Below are positions 1 to 7,072 of a stretch of DNA of 11,390 nt, piece after piece (the first letter of the stretch is position 1; the number at the start of each line of letters is the position of its first letter). The stretch is from OMOG01 sp041485845 (GTDB taxonomy: Bacteria > Acidobacteriota > Terriglobia > Bryobacterales > Bryobacteraceae): assembly GCA_041485845.1 (NCBI GenBank), contig JBGPKH010000253.1, positions 1 to 11,390 on the forward strand, written 5' to 3'. Position numbers and translations under genes: made by a program. A model generated the notes under the pieces. The model worked only from the letters and a program-made list of their open reading frames with translations, had not been told where the DNA came from and did not search any database.

Positions 1-60
1 AATCGGAGGCGGCAATATTCATCGAAGTGAATATCCATTCACAGCAACACAGGAAGTTAG

Positions 61-270
61 CCGAGCACCCACCCCGGCGACGCCTTGCCCGACGGCAGCC
101 GCATGAGCGGCGGTCTGACGGACCGCAACGACATTCCGTATGGCACCTGGCAGTATCGCTACATCGACTGGTTCCGCGACCTCGGCTTCCTGCAAAAGCC
201 CGGCGTGGAAACCAAGGCCGCCAAGGACATCGCTGCTTTCGTGAGTCAGGCGGGACGGCCAGGGCGGTAA
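61..270 (+). pseudogene. C-terminal remnant of an unrecognised gene, probably broken upstream
   Basis: The frame is open from 61 to a TAA at 268-270 and reads as the end of a real protein, with a Trp/Tyr-rich stretch (PYGTWQYRYIDWFRDLGF) followed by a helical end. The same frame has stops at 28-30 and 58-60, and no methionine or ribosome binding site suits a 60-residue gene. The frame that is open upstream (SEAAIFIEVNIHSQQH, from base 3) would join this one if a single base were removed from the C-rich run near 69-75. It is therefore either a frameshifted gene, a sequencing error in the C run, or a truncated copy. I do not recognise the family. The fragment converges on the Asp-box gene with a 26-bp gap. 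I see no clear terminator between them. Confidence 0.45.
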
Positions 271-296
271 GATCGGCAGGCAATCGCCGGTGGGCC

Positions 297-3200
297 TTAC
301 TGCCGCGGCCGCACATCCACGAGCGTAATCTTCTGCCTTTCGGCCGCCCGATTGAACCCCGTCAAATCCTGGCTGAGAACCTTATCCCAGACATTTAACT
401 GCTCCTGCAACTTCGCGCTGAGCTCCGTGAAAAGCCGCTGCTGGCCGTCCGTCGGCGCGGCATCCGCGGCATCCACGCTCCAGTTCAGGTAAATCAACTG
501 TTCGTCGATCATCGTCGGGTAGCGCAGATCGCCTTCGGTGCTCTTCATCTTCGCCTGAATGACCTTCTCTTCCACGGCGGCGATCTTCTTCAAAAGATCG
601 TCCGCCATGGGCTTCAGCGGCTCCCACGCGGCCACATTGCGGTAGCGCTGTTCGAGCGCGGCGATCTGCGCGCGAAGGTCGCGGATTTCGTTAACGGCGT
701 TGTGAAGCGACGTGAGACGGCGCGAAATCTGGCGCTCCAGCTCGAACTGCTTCTCGAGATCGGCGCGGGAGATTTGGATTCGTGGGTCCAGGCGCAACTC
801 GAGCGGCGCCGTCTGGCTCCGGACCGCAACCGTCAGGCGCACCTGGTAAGTTCCGGGAAGCGCCATGGCCCCTTTGGGCGGGATATCGGCCTCGTAAAAC
901 GTCCCCGGCACTGTGACCGGATCCTCGTAGCGCAGGTCCCAGTAGAAGCGATTCAGGCCGGCTTCGGCGGGCAGCGTTTTACTCTGGTGTTGCACGTCCG
1001 GCCATTCCGCCGGGCCGGCGTCCTCTTCCTTCTTGACGCTCGAATAAGTCTTGATGACGCTGCCCTGAGCGTCGAGGATTTCGAGCTTCACTTCATCTTT
1101 CGGCGCGGCTTTCAGGTAGTAGTACACGATCGCGCCCGGGGGCGGGTTCTCGCCCGCGGGCTGGCGCCGGTCCAGGGCATCCGGAAAACGCAGCCGGTAA
1201 GCAGGACGAGGCGGGTAGAGTTTGGCGTCCGCGTCTACATCCGCCGGCGCGAGCTTGCGCAGCGGAGTGAGGTCGTCGAGAATCCAGAAGGCGCGGCCGT
1301 GTGTGGCCACCGCGAGGTCGTCGTCCTTCACTACCAGGTCGTGCACCGGTACAGTGGGGAGGTTCAGTCGCAGCTTCTGCCAGTGCGCCCCGGCGTCCAT
1401 CGAAAACCAGACGCCGGTTTCCGTGCCGGCGTAAAGCAGGCCGGCGCGTTTGGGATCCTCGCGGACGGCGCGCACGTAGTCGCCCTCGGGAATGCCGGCG
1501 GCAATCTGGGTCCACGTCTTGCCGTAGTCCGAGGTCTTGAAGATGTAAGGCTTGAAGTCGTCCAGCCGGTGACGGTCCACCGCCGCGTACGCCGTGGCAG
1601 CGCCGTGCGGCGAAGGCTCGATGATGCTCACCGTCCCCCACTCGGGCATGGTGGAAGGCGTCACGTTCTGCCAGGAGCCGCCGCCATTGCGCGAGATCTG
1701 GATCAGACCATCGTCGCTCCCTGCCCAGAGCAGGCCCTTCTCCAGCGGCGACTCGGCCAGCGCGAAGATGGTGCCGTAATATTCCGCGCTGGTGTTGTCG
1801 AGCGTGATCTCGCCGCCGGAAGCCTGTTGCTTGGATTTATCGTTGCGCGTGAGATCGGGGCTGATGGCGGTCCAGCTCTTGCCCTGGTTGGTGGTCTTGA
1901 ACACTACTTCGCCGGCGGTGTAGATGACGGTGGGGTCGTGCGGAGAAAACAGAATCGGCTCGGTCCACTGGAACCGGTGCGGGAAATCGGCCACGCCATG
2001 TCCGGCGAAATCGATGGGCCACGGGGAAATGTCGACGCCCTGCTCGGTGTGTTTGTCGAACCGGGCGGCGCCCGGCCCAGCAGCATAGACGATATTGCCA
2101 TCGCGCGGATCGGGCGCCAGCGTGGCACTCTCACCGCCGGCCACTTCATACCAGTTGCGCATGCCGATCAGGCCGAAATCGCTCCAACTCGCAGTGGCTA
2201 GCGCGGTATTGTCCTGCTGCGCGCCGAACACGTAATACGGAAATCGATTATCCACGGCTACATGGTAGAACTGCGCCGTCGGCTGATTCATTTGCGGCGT
2301 CCAGCTTTTGCCGCCGTCGATCGAGATGGTGGCGCCCCCATCGTCGCCGTTGATCATGCGCAGCGGGTTGGTGGGGTCGATCCATAGTCCGTGATGATCG
2401 CCGTGCGGAGCGGGGAGCAGCGTGAACGTCTTGCCGCCATCGGTCGAACGGAACATTCCGGTGTTGAGCACGTAAACGGTGTCGGCGCTTTTCGGGTCGG
2501 CGAAAACGTGGCTGAAATACCAGGCACGCTGGCGATACCGCTCATCGTCGTTGACCCGCTCCCAATGGTCGCCGCCATCGTCGGAGCGGTACAGGCCCCC
2601 TTTGTCGGCCTCGATCATGGCGTACACCCGGCTGGAGTCGGCTCCGGAAATGGAGATGCCGATACGGCCGAGCACACCCGAGGGCAGGCCTTTGCCCTCC
2701 AAATGTTTCCAGGTGGCGCCGCCGTCGATAGAGCGGTAAAGGCCGCTGCCCGGCCCGCCGCTGGTGAATGTCCAGGGCTGGCGCTGCGCCTGGTACATGG
2801 CGGCGAAAACGAGGTTCGGGTTGGAGGGCGCAAACGCCAGATCGGTGGCGCCCGTACGGTCGTCCACGTAAAGAACCTTGGTCCAGTTCTTGCCGCCGTC
2901 GGTGGTCCGAAAGACGCCGCGCTCGGTGTTGGGACCGAAGGCGTGACCCATAGCGGCGACCAGGACAACCTCGGGGTTTCGCGGATCGACGAGAACTTTG
3001 GGGATATGGCGCGTGTCGCGAAGCCCCAGGCTCGCCCAGGACTTGCCGCCGTCGTTCGAGCGATAGACGCCGTTGCCGTAGGAGATGTTGCCGCGCAGAC
3101 AACCCTCGCCCGTACCAACGTAAATGACGTTCGCATCCGATGGAGCGATGGCGATGCTGCCGATTGAGGCGACGGACTCTTTGTCGAATAGCGGCGACCA

Positions 3201-3419
3201 GTGCGCTGCGCCATCCATACTCTTCCAGACGCCGCCCGATGCGGCCCCGAAGTAATAAGTCTGGGGGTCGCCGGGAAAGCCGGCCACGGTGAGCACGCGT
3301 CCGCCCCGGAAGGGGCCGATCAGCCGATACTGCATACCCTGAAGAAGCTTCTCATCCACCTGGGCGAAGGCGCAATGAGTCAGAGCGAGAAGCGGGAACA
3401 CCACTGGATGCAGGCGCAT
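297..3419 (-). CDS. secreted Asp-box (BNR/VPS10-like, sortilin-type) beta-propeller protein with C-terminal coiled coil
   Basis: This is a 1040-residue exported protein of the BNR/Asp-box, VPS10-like superfamily. Residues 1-20 are a signal peptide ending in CAFAQ. Eleven Asp-box-like motifs of the S/T-x-D-G-G-x-x-W type are visible near residues 66, 120, 171, 229, 279, 324, 366, 508, 576, 628 and 672, which implies one or two beta-propellers over about 25-720. A proline-rich linker and a beta-sandwich-like region (about 735-875) follow, then a helical, heptad-rich segment (about 883-1010). Family members are often annotated as glycosyl hydrolases, but I see no sialidase catalytic set and assign no reaction. 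The ATG is supported by TTTTGGAGAACT just upstream. A strong terminator lies 5' of the gene, so it probably has its own weak promoter or is fed by readthrough. Large Asp-box proteins of this kind are common in Acidobacteria (family knowledge). Confidence 0.9.
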   Translation of the reverse strand: MRLHPVVFPLLALTHCAFAQVDEKLLQGMQYRLIGPFRGGRVLTVAGFPGDPQTYYFGAASGGVWKSMDGAAHWSPLFDKESVASIGSIAIAPSDANVIYVGTGEGCLRGNISYGNGVYRSNDGGKSWASLGLRDTRHIPKVLVDPRNPEVVLVAAMGHAFGPNTERGVFRTTDGGKNWTKVLYVDDRTGATDLAFAPSNPNLVFAAMYQAQRQPWTFTSGGPGSGLYRSIDGGATWKHLEGKGLPSGVLGRIGISISGADSSRVYAMIEADKGGLYRSDDGGDHWERVNDDERYRQRAWYFSHVFADPKSADTVYVLNTGMFRSTDGGKTFTLLPAPHGDHHGLWIDPTNPLRMINGDDGGATISIDGGKSWTPQMNQPTAQFYHVAVDNRFPYYVFGAQQDNTALATASWSDFGLIGMRNWYEVAGGESATLAPDPRDGNIVYAAGPGAARFDKHTEQGVDISPWPIDFAGHGVADFPHRFQWTEPILFSPHDPTVIYTAGEVVFKTTNQGKSWTAISPDLTRNDKSKQQASGGEITLDNTSAEYYGTIFALAESPLEKGLLWAGSDDGLIQISRNGGGSWQNVTPSTMPEWGTVSIIEPSPHGAATAYAAVDRHRLDDFKPYIFKTSDYGKTWTQIAAGIPEGDYVRAVREDPKRAGLLYAGTETGVWFSMDAGAHWQKLRLNLPTVPVHDLVVKDDDLAVATHGRAFWILDDLTPLRKLAPADVDADAKLYPPRPAYRLRFPDALDRRQPAGENPPPGAIVYYYLKAAPKDEVKLEILDAQGSVIKTYSSVKKEEDAGPAEWPDVQHQSKTLPAEAGLNRFYWDLRYEDPVTVPGTFYEADIPPKGAMALPGTYQVRLTVAVRSQTAPLELRLDPRIQISRADLEKQFELERQISRRLTSLHNAVNEIRDLRAQIAALEQRYRNVAAWEPLKPMADDLLKKIAAVEEKVIQAKMKSTEGDLRYPTMIDEQLIYLNWSVDAADAAPTDGQQRLFTELSAKLQEQLNVWDKVLSQDLTGFNRAAERQKITLVDVRPRQ

Positions 3420-3438
3420 AGTTCTCCAAAAGGCCGCG

Positions 3439-3467
3439 AAAAAAGTTCGCAGGCGGAACCGCCTGCG
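3439..3467 (-). terminator. intrinsic terminator between the LamG-like gene and the Asp-box gene
   Basis: The stem at 3448-3467 is the perfect inverted repeat CGCAGGCGGAACCGCCTGCG, an 8-9 bp all-GC-rich stem with a tiny loop. On the minus strand it is followed two bases later by six T residues (3444-3439). It lies 10 bp past the TAG of the LamG-like gene and about 20 bp before the Asp-box start codon, so it should end transcription of the first gene or attenuate entry into the second. The hairpin also matches the dispersed repeat at 6506 and 9421. Confidence 0.85.
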
Positions 3468-3472
3468 CCACC
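3445..3472 (-). repeat. inverted third copy of the dispersed hairpin (short core only)
   Basis: Read on the minus strand, these 28 bases match the forward-strand bases 6537-6564 at 24 of 28 positions, including the flanking GGTGG before the stem and AAC after it. The outermost stem pair is G-C in the other copies and C-G here, so two of the four differences compensate each other; the other two lie in the loop. The promoter-like part of the longer copies is absent. Confidence 0.6.
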
Positions 3473-3476
3473 GAGA

Positions 3477-4103
3477 CTACTTCGACACCGCGAGCCCGTC
3501 TATATGAACCTCGAGGAGAAGATTGATGCGGATGCCGTAGATGCCGTCGGCTTTCGCCGTCGCTCCAGTCTTCGGCGTCGAGTGCACAACCGTGCCATTC
3601 ACGACGTAGTCGATCTTGTCGGCTCCGACGCGTACTTCGAGGGCGTTGGTGGATTTTCCGTCGTCACCCGGTTTCTTCACCGCGTCGTTGGCCATTCTCG
3701 CCTGCACGTTCTCGGTAGCTTCGCCGTTGCGGCGTTTGATCAACCATGTCCCATTTTGCGCGACCAGGAAGTACAGATACGCCTGCTGCGGGCCTTCGAG
3801 ATCGCTGCCGCCGAACACCAGACCGTAATAGTTGGTGTGGCCGCTCGGCTTCATCAGGGTAAACGTGCCCTTGAGCGTGTATGTACCCGACGCGGTATTC
3901 GCTGGATTCCAGTACACCGCCGCTTGGGGATTCGTGGCGTGGAAGCCCGATCCCATGGTGACGAACTTGATGTCGCCGGGGGCGTCGGGGTCGGACGCCG
4001 ACGTACTATGATCGGCGCGCAGTTTCCAGCCCTTCGGCGCCTGGGCCACAAGCGGCGTAAGAGCGACTAGTGCGAGTACCGCAATATGAACGTGACGCTG
4101 CAT
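3477..4103 (-). CDS. secreted LamG/DUF1080-like (concanavalin-fold) protein
   Basis: This is a 208-residue exported protein. Residues 1-22 form a signal peptide (hydrophobic AVLALVALTPLVAQA, with a likely cleavage after AQA). The mature part looks like a single jelly-roll domain of the DUF1080/3-keto-disaccharide hydrolase or LamG type: GTYTLKGTFTL near 73, YYGLVFGGSDLEG near 92, YLYFLVAQNGTWLIKRR near 109, NALEVRVG near 153, IDYVVNGTVV near 164, and a closing LLLEVHIDGLAVS strand. Such domains bind or cleave carbohydrate; no catalytic residue can be assigned with confidence here. AAAGGAG lies about 8 bases before the ATG, and a TATAAT box sits about 43 bp upstream. A strong terminator follows the gene, so it is probably a single-gene transcript. 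Its location between a kinase and an Asp-box protein, with GH51 not far away, fits carbohydrate handling, but this is inference. Confidence 0.85.
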   Translation of the reverse strand: MQRHVHIAVLALVALTPLVAQAPKGWKLRADHSTSASDPDAPGDIKFVTMGSGFHATNPQAAVYWNPANTASGTYTLKGTFTLMKPSGHTNYYGLVFGGSDLEGPQQAYLYFLVAQNGTWLIKRRNGEATENVQARMANDAVKKPGDDGKSTNALEVRVGADKIDYVVNGTVVHSTPKTGATAKADGIYGIRINLLLEVHIDGLAVSK

Positions 4104-4145
4104 CTCGTGTTTCTCCTTTTCGATTGTTCCGTTGGATCGAACATG

Positions 4146-4151
4146 ATTATA
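4146..4151 (-). promoter_or_regulatory. -10 box for the LamG-like gene
   Basis: A perfect TATAAT on the minus strand, preceded by GG, lies 43 bp upstream of the ATG and 17 bp past the stop codon of the kinase gene. The predicted start is near 4139, giving a leader of about 36 nt that contains the AAGGAG site. No good -35 is visible (TCCTGA at a 16-bp spacing is the best), so an activator may be needed. Confidence 0.5.
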
Positions 4152-4167
4152 CCGGATGCCGGGCGGC

Positions 4168-6417
4168 TCAGGAGGCCAGGTTCATGCGCCTCAACATCTG
4201 TTGAAATCGCGGCTCGGAACGCAGCGGGTCCAATCGTGCATCTTCCTTCACCAGGATACCGGACATGCCGCGATTGTCACACGCCCTCTCCAGAGACGTC
4301 AGTGCGTTTTCAGTGTCGCCCAAGCCCGCATAGATGGCTGCGACCGAGATGAAATCGATCGCTTCCCGTTTCGCCCGGTCGAGAAGTTCTTCCAGAATCC
4401 GCAACGCCTCCGCTTGGTTGCCCGAAACGGCGTAAGCGTGTCCCAGGGCGCCTACCACCCATGACACCTCCCGGCGGCAGAGATCCACGGCGGTTTGCAG
4501 CTCGGAGATTGCTTCCGCATGTTTCACCTGTAACAGATAGGCCAACCCCAGCCAATACCGCAGAAGGAAATAATCGGGATTGCTCTCCAAACCCTCAAGG
4601 CTCCACTCGACGGTCTTGGCGTAGCGGCGGGACATGAAGGAGATCATCGCCGCGATATGCATTAATGTCGGCGAGAGGGGCTCCAACTCCATGCCATGGC
4701 GGATCTGCTGTTCGGCTTCTTCGAAGCGGCCGATTGAGGCCAGCATGAGACCGTACCAATACGGTGTTACCCAATATCCGGAGTTCAGCTCGAGGGCTCG
4801 CTGAAATTCCTTCTCTGCGCCGGACCAGTCCCAATCCAAATACGCCTTAATGAAACCAAGCGAAGTATGACCTTCTGCCAGTTCATCGTCGAATGCCACC
4901 GCGGCGACCGCGGCCGCTTTGGCCCTGACCAGAGCGTCTTTGGAAGGAAGCACCGAATACACGCCCAGAATGCTGTAGCAGTCCGCCAGGCCGGAATAGG
5001 CGAGCGCATAACTTGGGTCCTTTTCAATCGCCTTCTGAACGTATTCGAGGCCCTTCCTCACGTGGTCCGGCGTTCTTTTGGTCCAGTGATGACGGCCCCT
5101 CAGATAAAGCTGATAGGCCTCGGTATTCTCGGTAAACCGCTTCGCCAGCCGGGTCTTCTCCTGTCCGCTGAGTTTCAGGCGCAGGCTCTCGGAGATCTTG
5201 CGCGCGATTTCCTCCTCGAGGGCGAAGATATCGGAGATTTTGCGGTGGTAGCGCTCGCCCCAAAGCTGAGACCCTGCCGCGACATCCACAAGCTCCGCGC
5301 TCACCACGAGATTCTCGCCGCGCTGGATCATGCGTCCTGTCAGCACCACTCGCACATTGAGCTCGCGTCCCACCGTTTGCGGGTCCACCTCGCGCGACTT
5401 GTACCGGAAGACCGTGCTCCGCGGCGTTACCCGAAGCTGCCCGACCTGAGCCAGGCTGTTGAGGATGCTTTCCGTGACCCCGTCGCACAGATACTCCGTG
5501 TCGGGATCGTTGCTCGCGTTGCTGAAGGGAAGAACCGCGATCGAGTCCAGGGCGCGAGACGACGGTGCGGCGCCGACCGGCGCGTTCAAGATCGCCTTGA
5601 GATGAAAGGCCAGGTCGCGCGCCGATTGGAACCGTTCCTCGGGATTCTTTTCCAGGCAGCAGAAGATCGGACGATCAAGCTCGGCGGGAACCTGGGCTCC
5701 GCTAGCGCCCAGTTCCCCGGGTGTGTCGCGCAGAATCGACGACATGGCTTCCGCCGCGGTTTGGCCCGCAAAGGCGCGCCCTCCCGAGATCATCTCGTAG
5801 AGCACGCATCCGAGTGAGAAGATGTCGCTGGCCGGGCCCGCGGAAATGCCGCGAACCTGTTCCGGCGACATGTACCCCGGAGTGCCCATTACCGTCCCGG
5901 CCTGGGTTTGCGTCTGCGCATCGGCGCTGGCCGGACCGGCTTCGACTCGCGCCAATCCGAAATCCAACACTTTGACGCGGCCGTCCCGTGTGAGGAAAAT
6001 GTTCTCCGGCTTCAGATCGCGGTGCGTGATGCCCTTGGAGTGGGCCGCTGCCAAGCCTTCGGCTAACGCCGCTCCGATTTCCACCGCTTTGCGCCAGGGC
6101 AGTGGGCCTCGCGTAAGCCTGGCGCGCAACGATTCGCCATCCAGCAATTCGGTGACGGCGTAACTGATTCCATTCTCCGTGCCGGTATCGAAGATCGCCA
6201 GGATGTTGGGGTGCGAGAGCGCGGCCACTGCTTTGGTTTCGCGGACAAACCTTACCAGCGCCTGAGGACTCTGCGAAAGATGCTCCGGGAGGACCTTGAT
6301 GGCCACGTCGCGATCCAGCCGCGAATCCCGCGCACGGTACACTTCGCCCATGCCGCCGGCGCCAAGAGGCGCGAGGATCTCATACGGGCCGAGGCGGGTT
6401 CCTGTCAAAAGGGGCAT
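4168..6417 (-). CDS. soluble serine/threonine protein kinase with TolB-like and TPR domains
   Basis: This is a 749-residue protein. Residues 11-278 are a complete Hanks-type kinase: glycine loop LGAGGMGEV (18-26), VAIK lysine 41, HRDLKPEN (132-139), DFG (152-154), GTPGYMSPE (178-186) and SDIFSLG (197-203). All catalytic residues are present, and the activation loop is rich in Thr, Gln and Ser. Residues 290-400 form a TolB/FlgO-like domain starting SIAVLPFSN, of the type often linked to adenylate-cyclase and kinase sensors. Residues 430-745 are TPR repeats. No membrane helix is seen, so it should be cytoplasmic; the TPRs probably bind partner or substrate proteins. The start is fixed by the usual family opening (TGTRLGPYEI). 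No Shine-Dalgarno sequence precedes the ATG. The architecture is typical of Acidobacteria. The gene is transcribed away from the toxin-antitoxin module, and its own 3' end abuts the promoter of the next gene. Confidence 0.95.
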   Translation of the reverse strand: MPLLTGTRLGPYEILAPLGAGGMGEVYRARDSRLDRDVAIKVLPEHLSQSPQALVRFVRETKAVAALSHPNILAIFDTGTENGISYAVTELLDGESLRARLTRGPLPWRKAVEIGAALAEGLAAAHSKGITHRDLKPENIFLTRDGRVKVLDFGLARVEAGPASADAQTQTQAGTVMGTPGYMSPEQVRGISAGPASDIFSLGCVLYEMISGGRAFAGQTAAEAMSSILRDTPGELGASGAQVPAELDRPIFCCLEKNPEERFQSARDLAFHLKAILNAPVGAAPSSRALDSIAVLPFSNASNDPDTEYLCDGVTESILNSLAQVGQLRVTPRSTVFRYKSREVDPQTVGRELNVRVVLTGRMIQRGENLVVSAELVDVAAGSQLWGERYHRKISDIFALEEEIARKISESLRLKLSGQEKTRLAKRFTENTEAYQLYLRGRHHWTKRTPDHVRKGLEYVQKAIEKDPSYALAYSGLADCYSILGVYSVLPSKDALVRAKAAAVAAVAFDDELAEGHTSLGFIKAYLDWDWSGAEKEFQRALELNSGYWVTPYWYGLMLASIGRFEEAEQQIRHGMELEPLSPTLMHIAAMISFMSRRYAKTVEWSLEGLESNPDYFLLRYWLGLAYLLQVKHAEAISELQTAVDLCRREVSWVVGALGHAYAVSGNQAEALRILEELLDRAKREAIDFISVAAIYAGLGDTENALTSLERACDNRGMSGILVKEDARLDPLRSEPRFQQMLRRMNLAS

Positions 6418-6434
6418 GCCGGTTTAGCCAGTCT

Positions 6435-6440
6435 ATTGTA
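6435..6440 (-). promoter_or_regulatory. possible proximal -10 box of the kinase gene
   Basis: TACAAT on the minus strand lies 17 bp before the kinase ATG. Transcription would begin near 6428, leaving an 11-nt leader without a Shine-Dalgarno sequence. No convincing -35 is seen (TTCCAG at a 19-bp spacing is the best). It competes with the repeat-borne promoter at 6508-6536. Confidence 0.35.
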
Positions 6441-6488
6441 CACGACCCGGCGACCCGCTCTGGAAGCGCCACATACCGAAGTCGTTCT

Positions 6489-6564
6489 GTCGAGAGTGTG
6501 TCCCCCGATTCTAGTGCGTGGCGCGCAGCCTGTCGAGGTGGGGCAGGCGCTTTCGCCTGCCAAC
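6489..6564. repeat. dispersed repeat, copy 1 (hairpin plus promoter-like half)
   Basis: Bases 6506-6564 match 9421-9492 at 54 of 59 positions, apart from a 13-bp insertion in the other copy. Weaker similarity, beginning GTCGAGAG, extends back to 6489. The element ends in a perfect 8-bp stem with a CTTT loop, GGCAGGCGCTTTCGCCTGCC (6542-6561), followed by AAC. It lies between the divergent kinase and toxin genes. It encodes nothing; the size and hairpin suggest a REP/MITE-like family. Confidence 0.75.
6508..6536 (-). promoter_or_regulatory. repeat-borne sigma70-like promoter pointing to the kinase
   Basis: On the minus strand, TCGACA (6536-6531, five of six to TTGACA) is followed after exactly 17 bp by TAGAAT (6513-6508, five of six to TATAAT). 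Transcription would start near 6501 and give an 84-nt leader for the kinase. The same two boxes and spacing are kept in the second repeat copy. Confidence 0.5.
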
Positions 6565-6580
6565 AGCGGGTATACCCGCT
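6565..6580. repeat. perfect 16-bp palindrome
   Basis: AGCGGGTATACCCGCT is its own reverse complement and starts at the base after the repeat hairpin, so two hairpins or cruciforms stand side by side. It is absent from the other repeat copy. It may be an operator for a dimeric regulator or part of a larger mobile element. Confidence 0.6.
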
Positions 6581-6666
6581 CATAAACGAGCTCGCGGCAC
6601 AACGACGGCGGCAGCACCGTGGCGGGAGCCGCGTTCTGGACACTTCCGGGCATGAAACTATAAGCC

Positions 6667-6694
6667 TTGAATTATATTAGCTAGACGTTATAAT
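6667..6694 (+). promoter_or_regulatory. promoter and possible operator of the toxin-antitoxin module
   Basis: TTGAAT (6667-6672), a 16-bp spacer and a perfect TATAAT (6689-6694) form a strong sigma70-like promoter whose +1 should fall at about 6701, the GTG of the toxin. The arms ATTATA (6671-6676) and TATAAT (6689-6694) are inverted repeats 12 bp apart around TAGCTA (6678-6683). This is a natural place for the HTH antitoxin to bind and shut off its own promoter. The region is AT-rich against a GC-rich background. Confidence 0.75.
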
Positions 6695-6700
6695 GGAATC

Positions 6701-7072
6701 GTGGCATGGGAAGTCGAGGTTACGGAGGAATTCAAAGCCTGGTGGGATGGCCTGAGCGAAGCCGAGCAAGCATCGGTCGACGCGGTAGTCAGAGTGCTGA
6801 TTGAAGATGGTCCGAATCTTTCGTTTCCCCATTCGAGCAAAATAGGCAGTTCCCGCCACTCCGCGATGCGCGAATTGCGCATACAGCACCAGGGCCACCC
6901 ATACCGGGTGCTCTACATTTTTGATCCTCGCCGCACCGCGATTCTTCTTTTGGGCGGCGACAAGACTGGCGATGACCGGTGGTACGAGAAGAGTGTGCCA
7001 CAGGCGGATCGTATCTACGACCAATATTTGAAAGAACTCCAAGAGGAGAAAGACGATGCCCAAACTGACTAA
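6701..7072 (+). CDS. type II toxin, RelE/HigB superfamily (phage Gp49-like)
   Basis: This 123-residue protein matches the Gp49-like/HigB branch of the RelE family, whose members cut mRNA, usually on the ribosome. Family landmarks are KIGSSRHSAMRELR (47-60), YRVLYIFDPRRTAILL (68-83), GGDKTG (85-90) and WYEKSVPQAD (94-103). The basic and aromatic residues in these blocks are the likely active surface; individual catalytic residues are not assigned. The start is GTG at 6701: no in-frame ATG lies upstream, the N-terminus (WEVEVTEEF) is typical, and the promoter ends 6 bp before it, so the message appears leaderless. The gene overlaps the antitoxin by 17 bp, in the toxin-first order of higBA modules. 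It is intact, so the module may be active. Confidence 0.9.
   Translation: MAWEVEVTEEFKAWWDGLSEAEQASVDAVVRVLIEDGPNLSFPHSSKIGSSRHSAMRELRIQHQGHPYRVLYIFDPRRTAILLLGGDKTGDDRWYEKSVPQADRIYDQYLKELQEEKDDAQTD
7043..7048 (+). promoter_or_regulatory. ribosome binding site of the antitoxin, inside the toxin gene
   Basis: GAGGAG ends 7 bases before the antitoxin ATG at 7056 and lies within the last codons of the toxin. It contrasts with the toxin, which has no ribosome binding site, and would favour antitoxin synthesis from the shared mRNA. Confidence 0.75.

Noticed and set aside
271..296. Bidirectional terminator between the convergent genes
   Set aside because: Only a 3-4 bp stem can be drawn and no T run is present on either strand.
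702..2201. 499-residue open frame on the plus strand
   Set aside because: It is the antisense of the Asp-box gene; open frames opposite GC-rich genes are expected, and the translation has no domain sense.
4867..5817. 316-residue open frame on the plus strand
   Set aside because: It is antisense to the kinase, whose motifs are complete.
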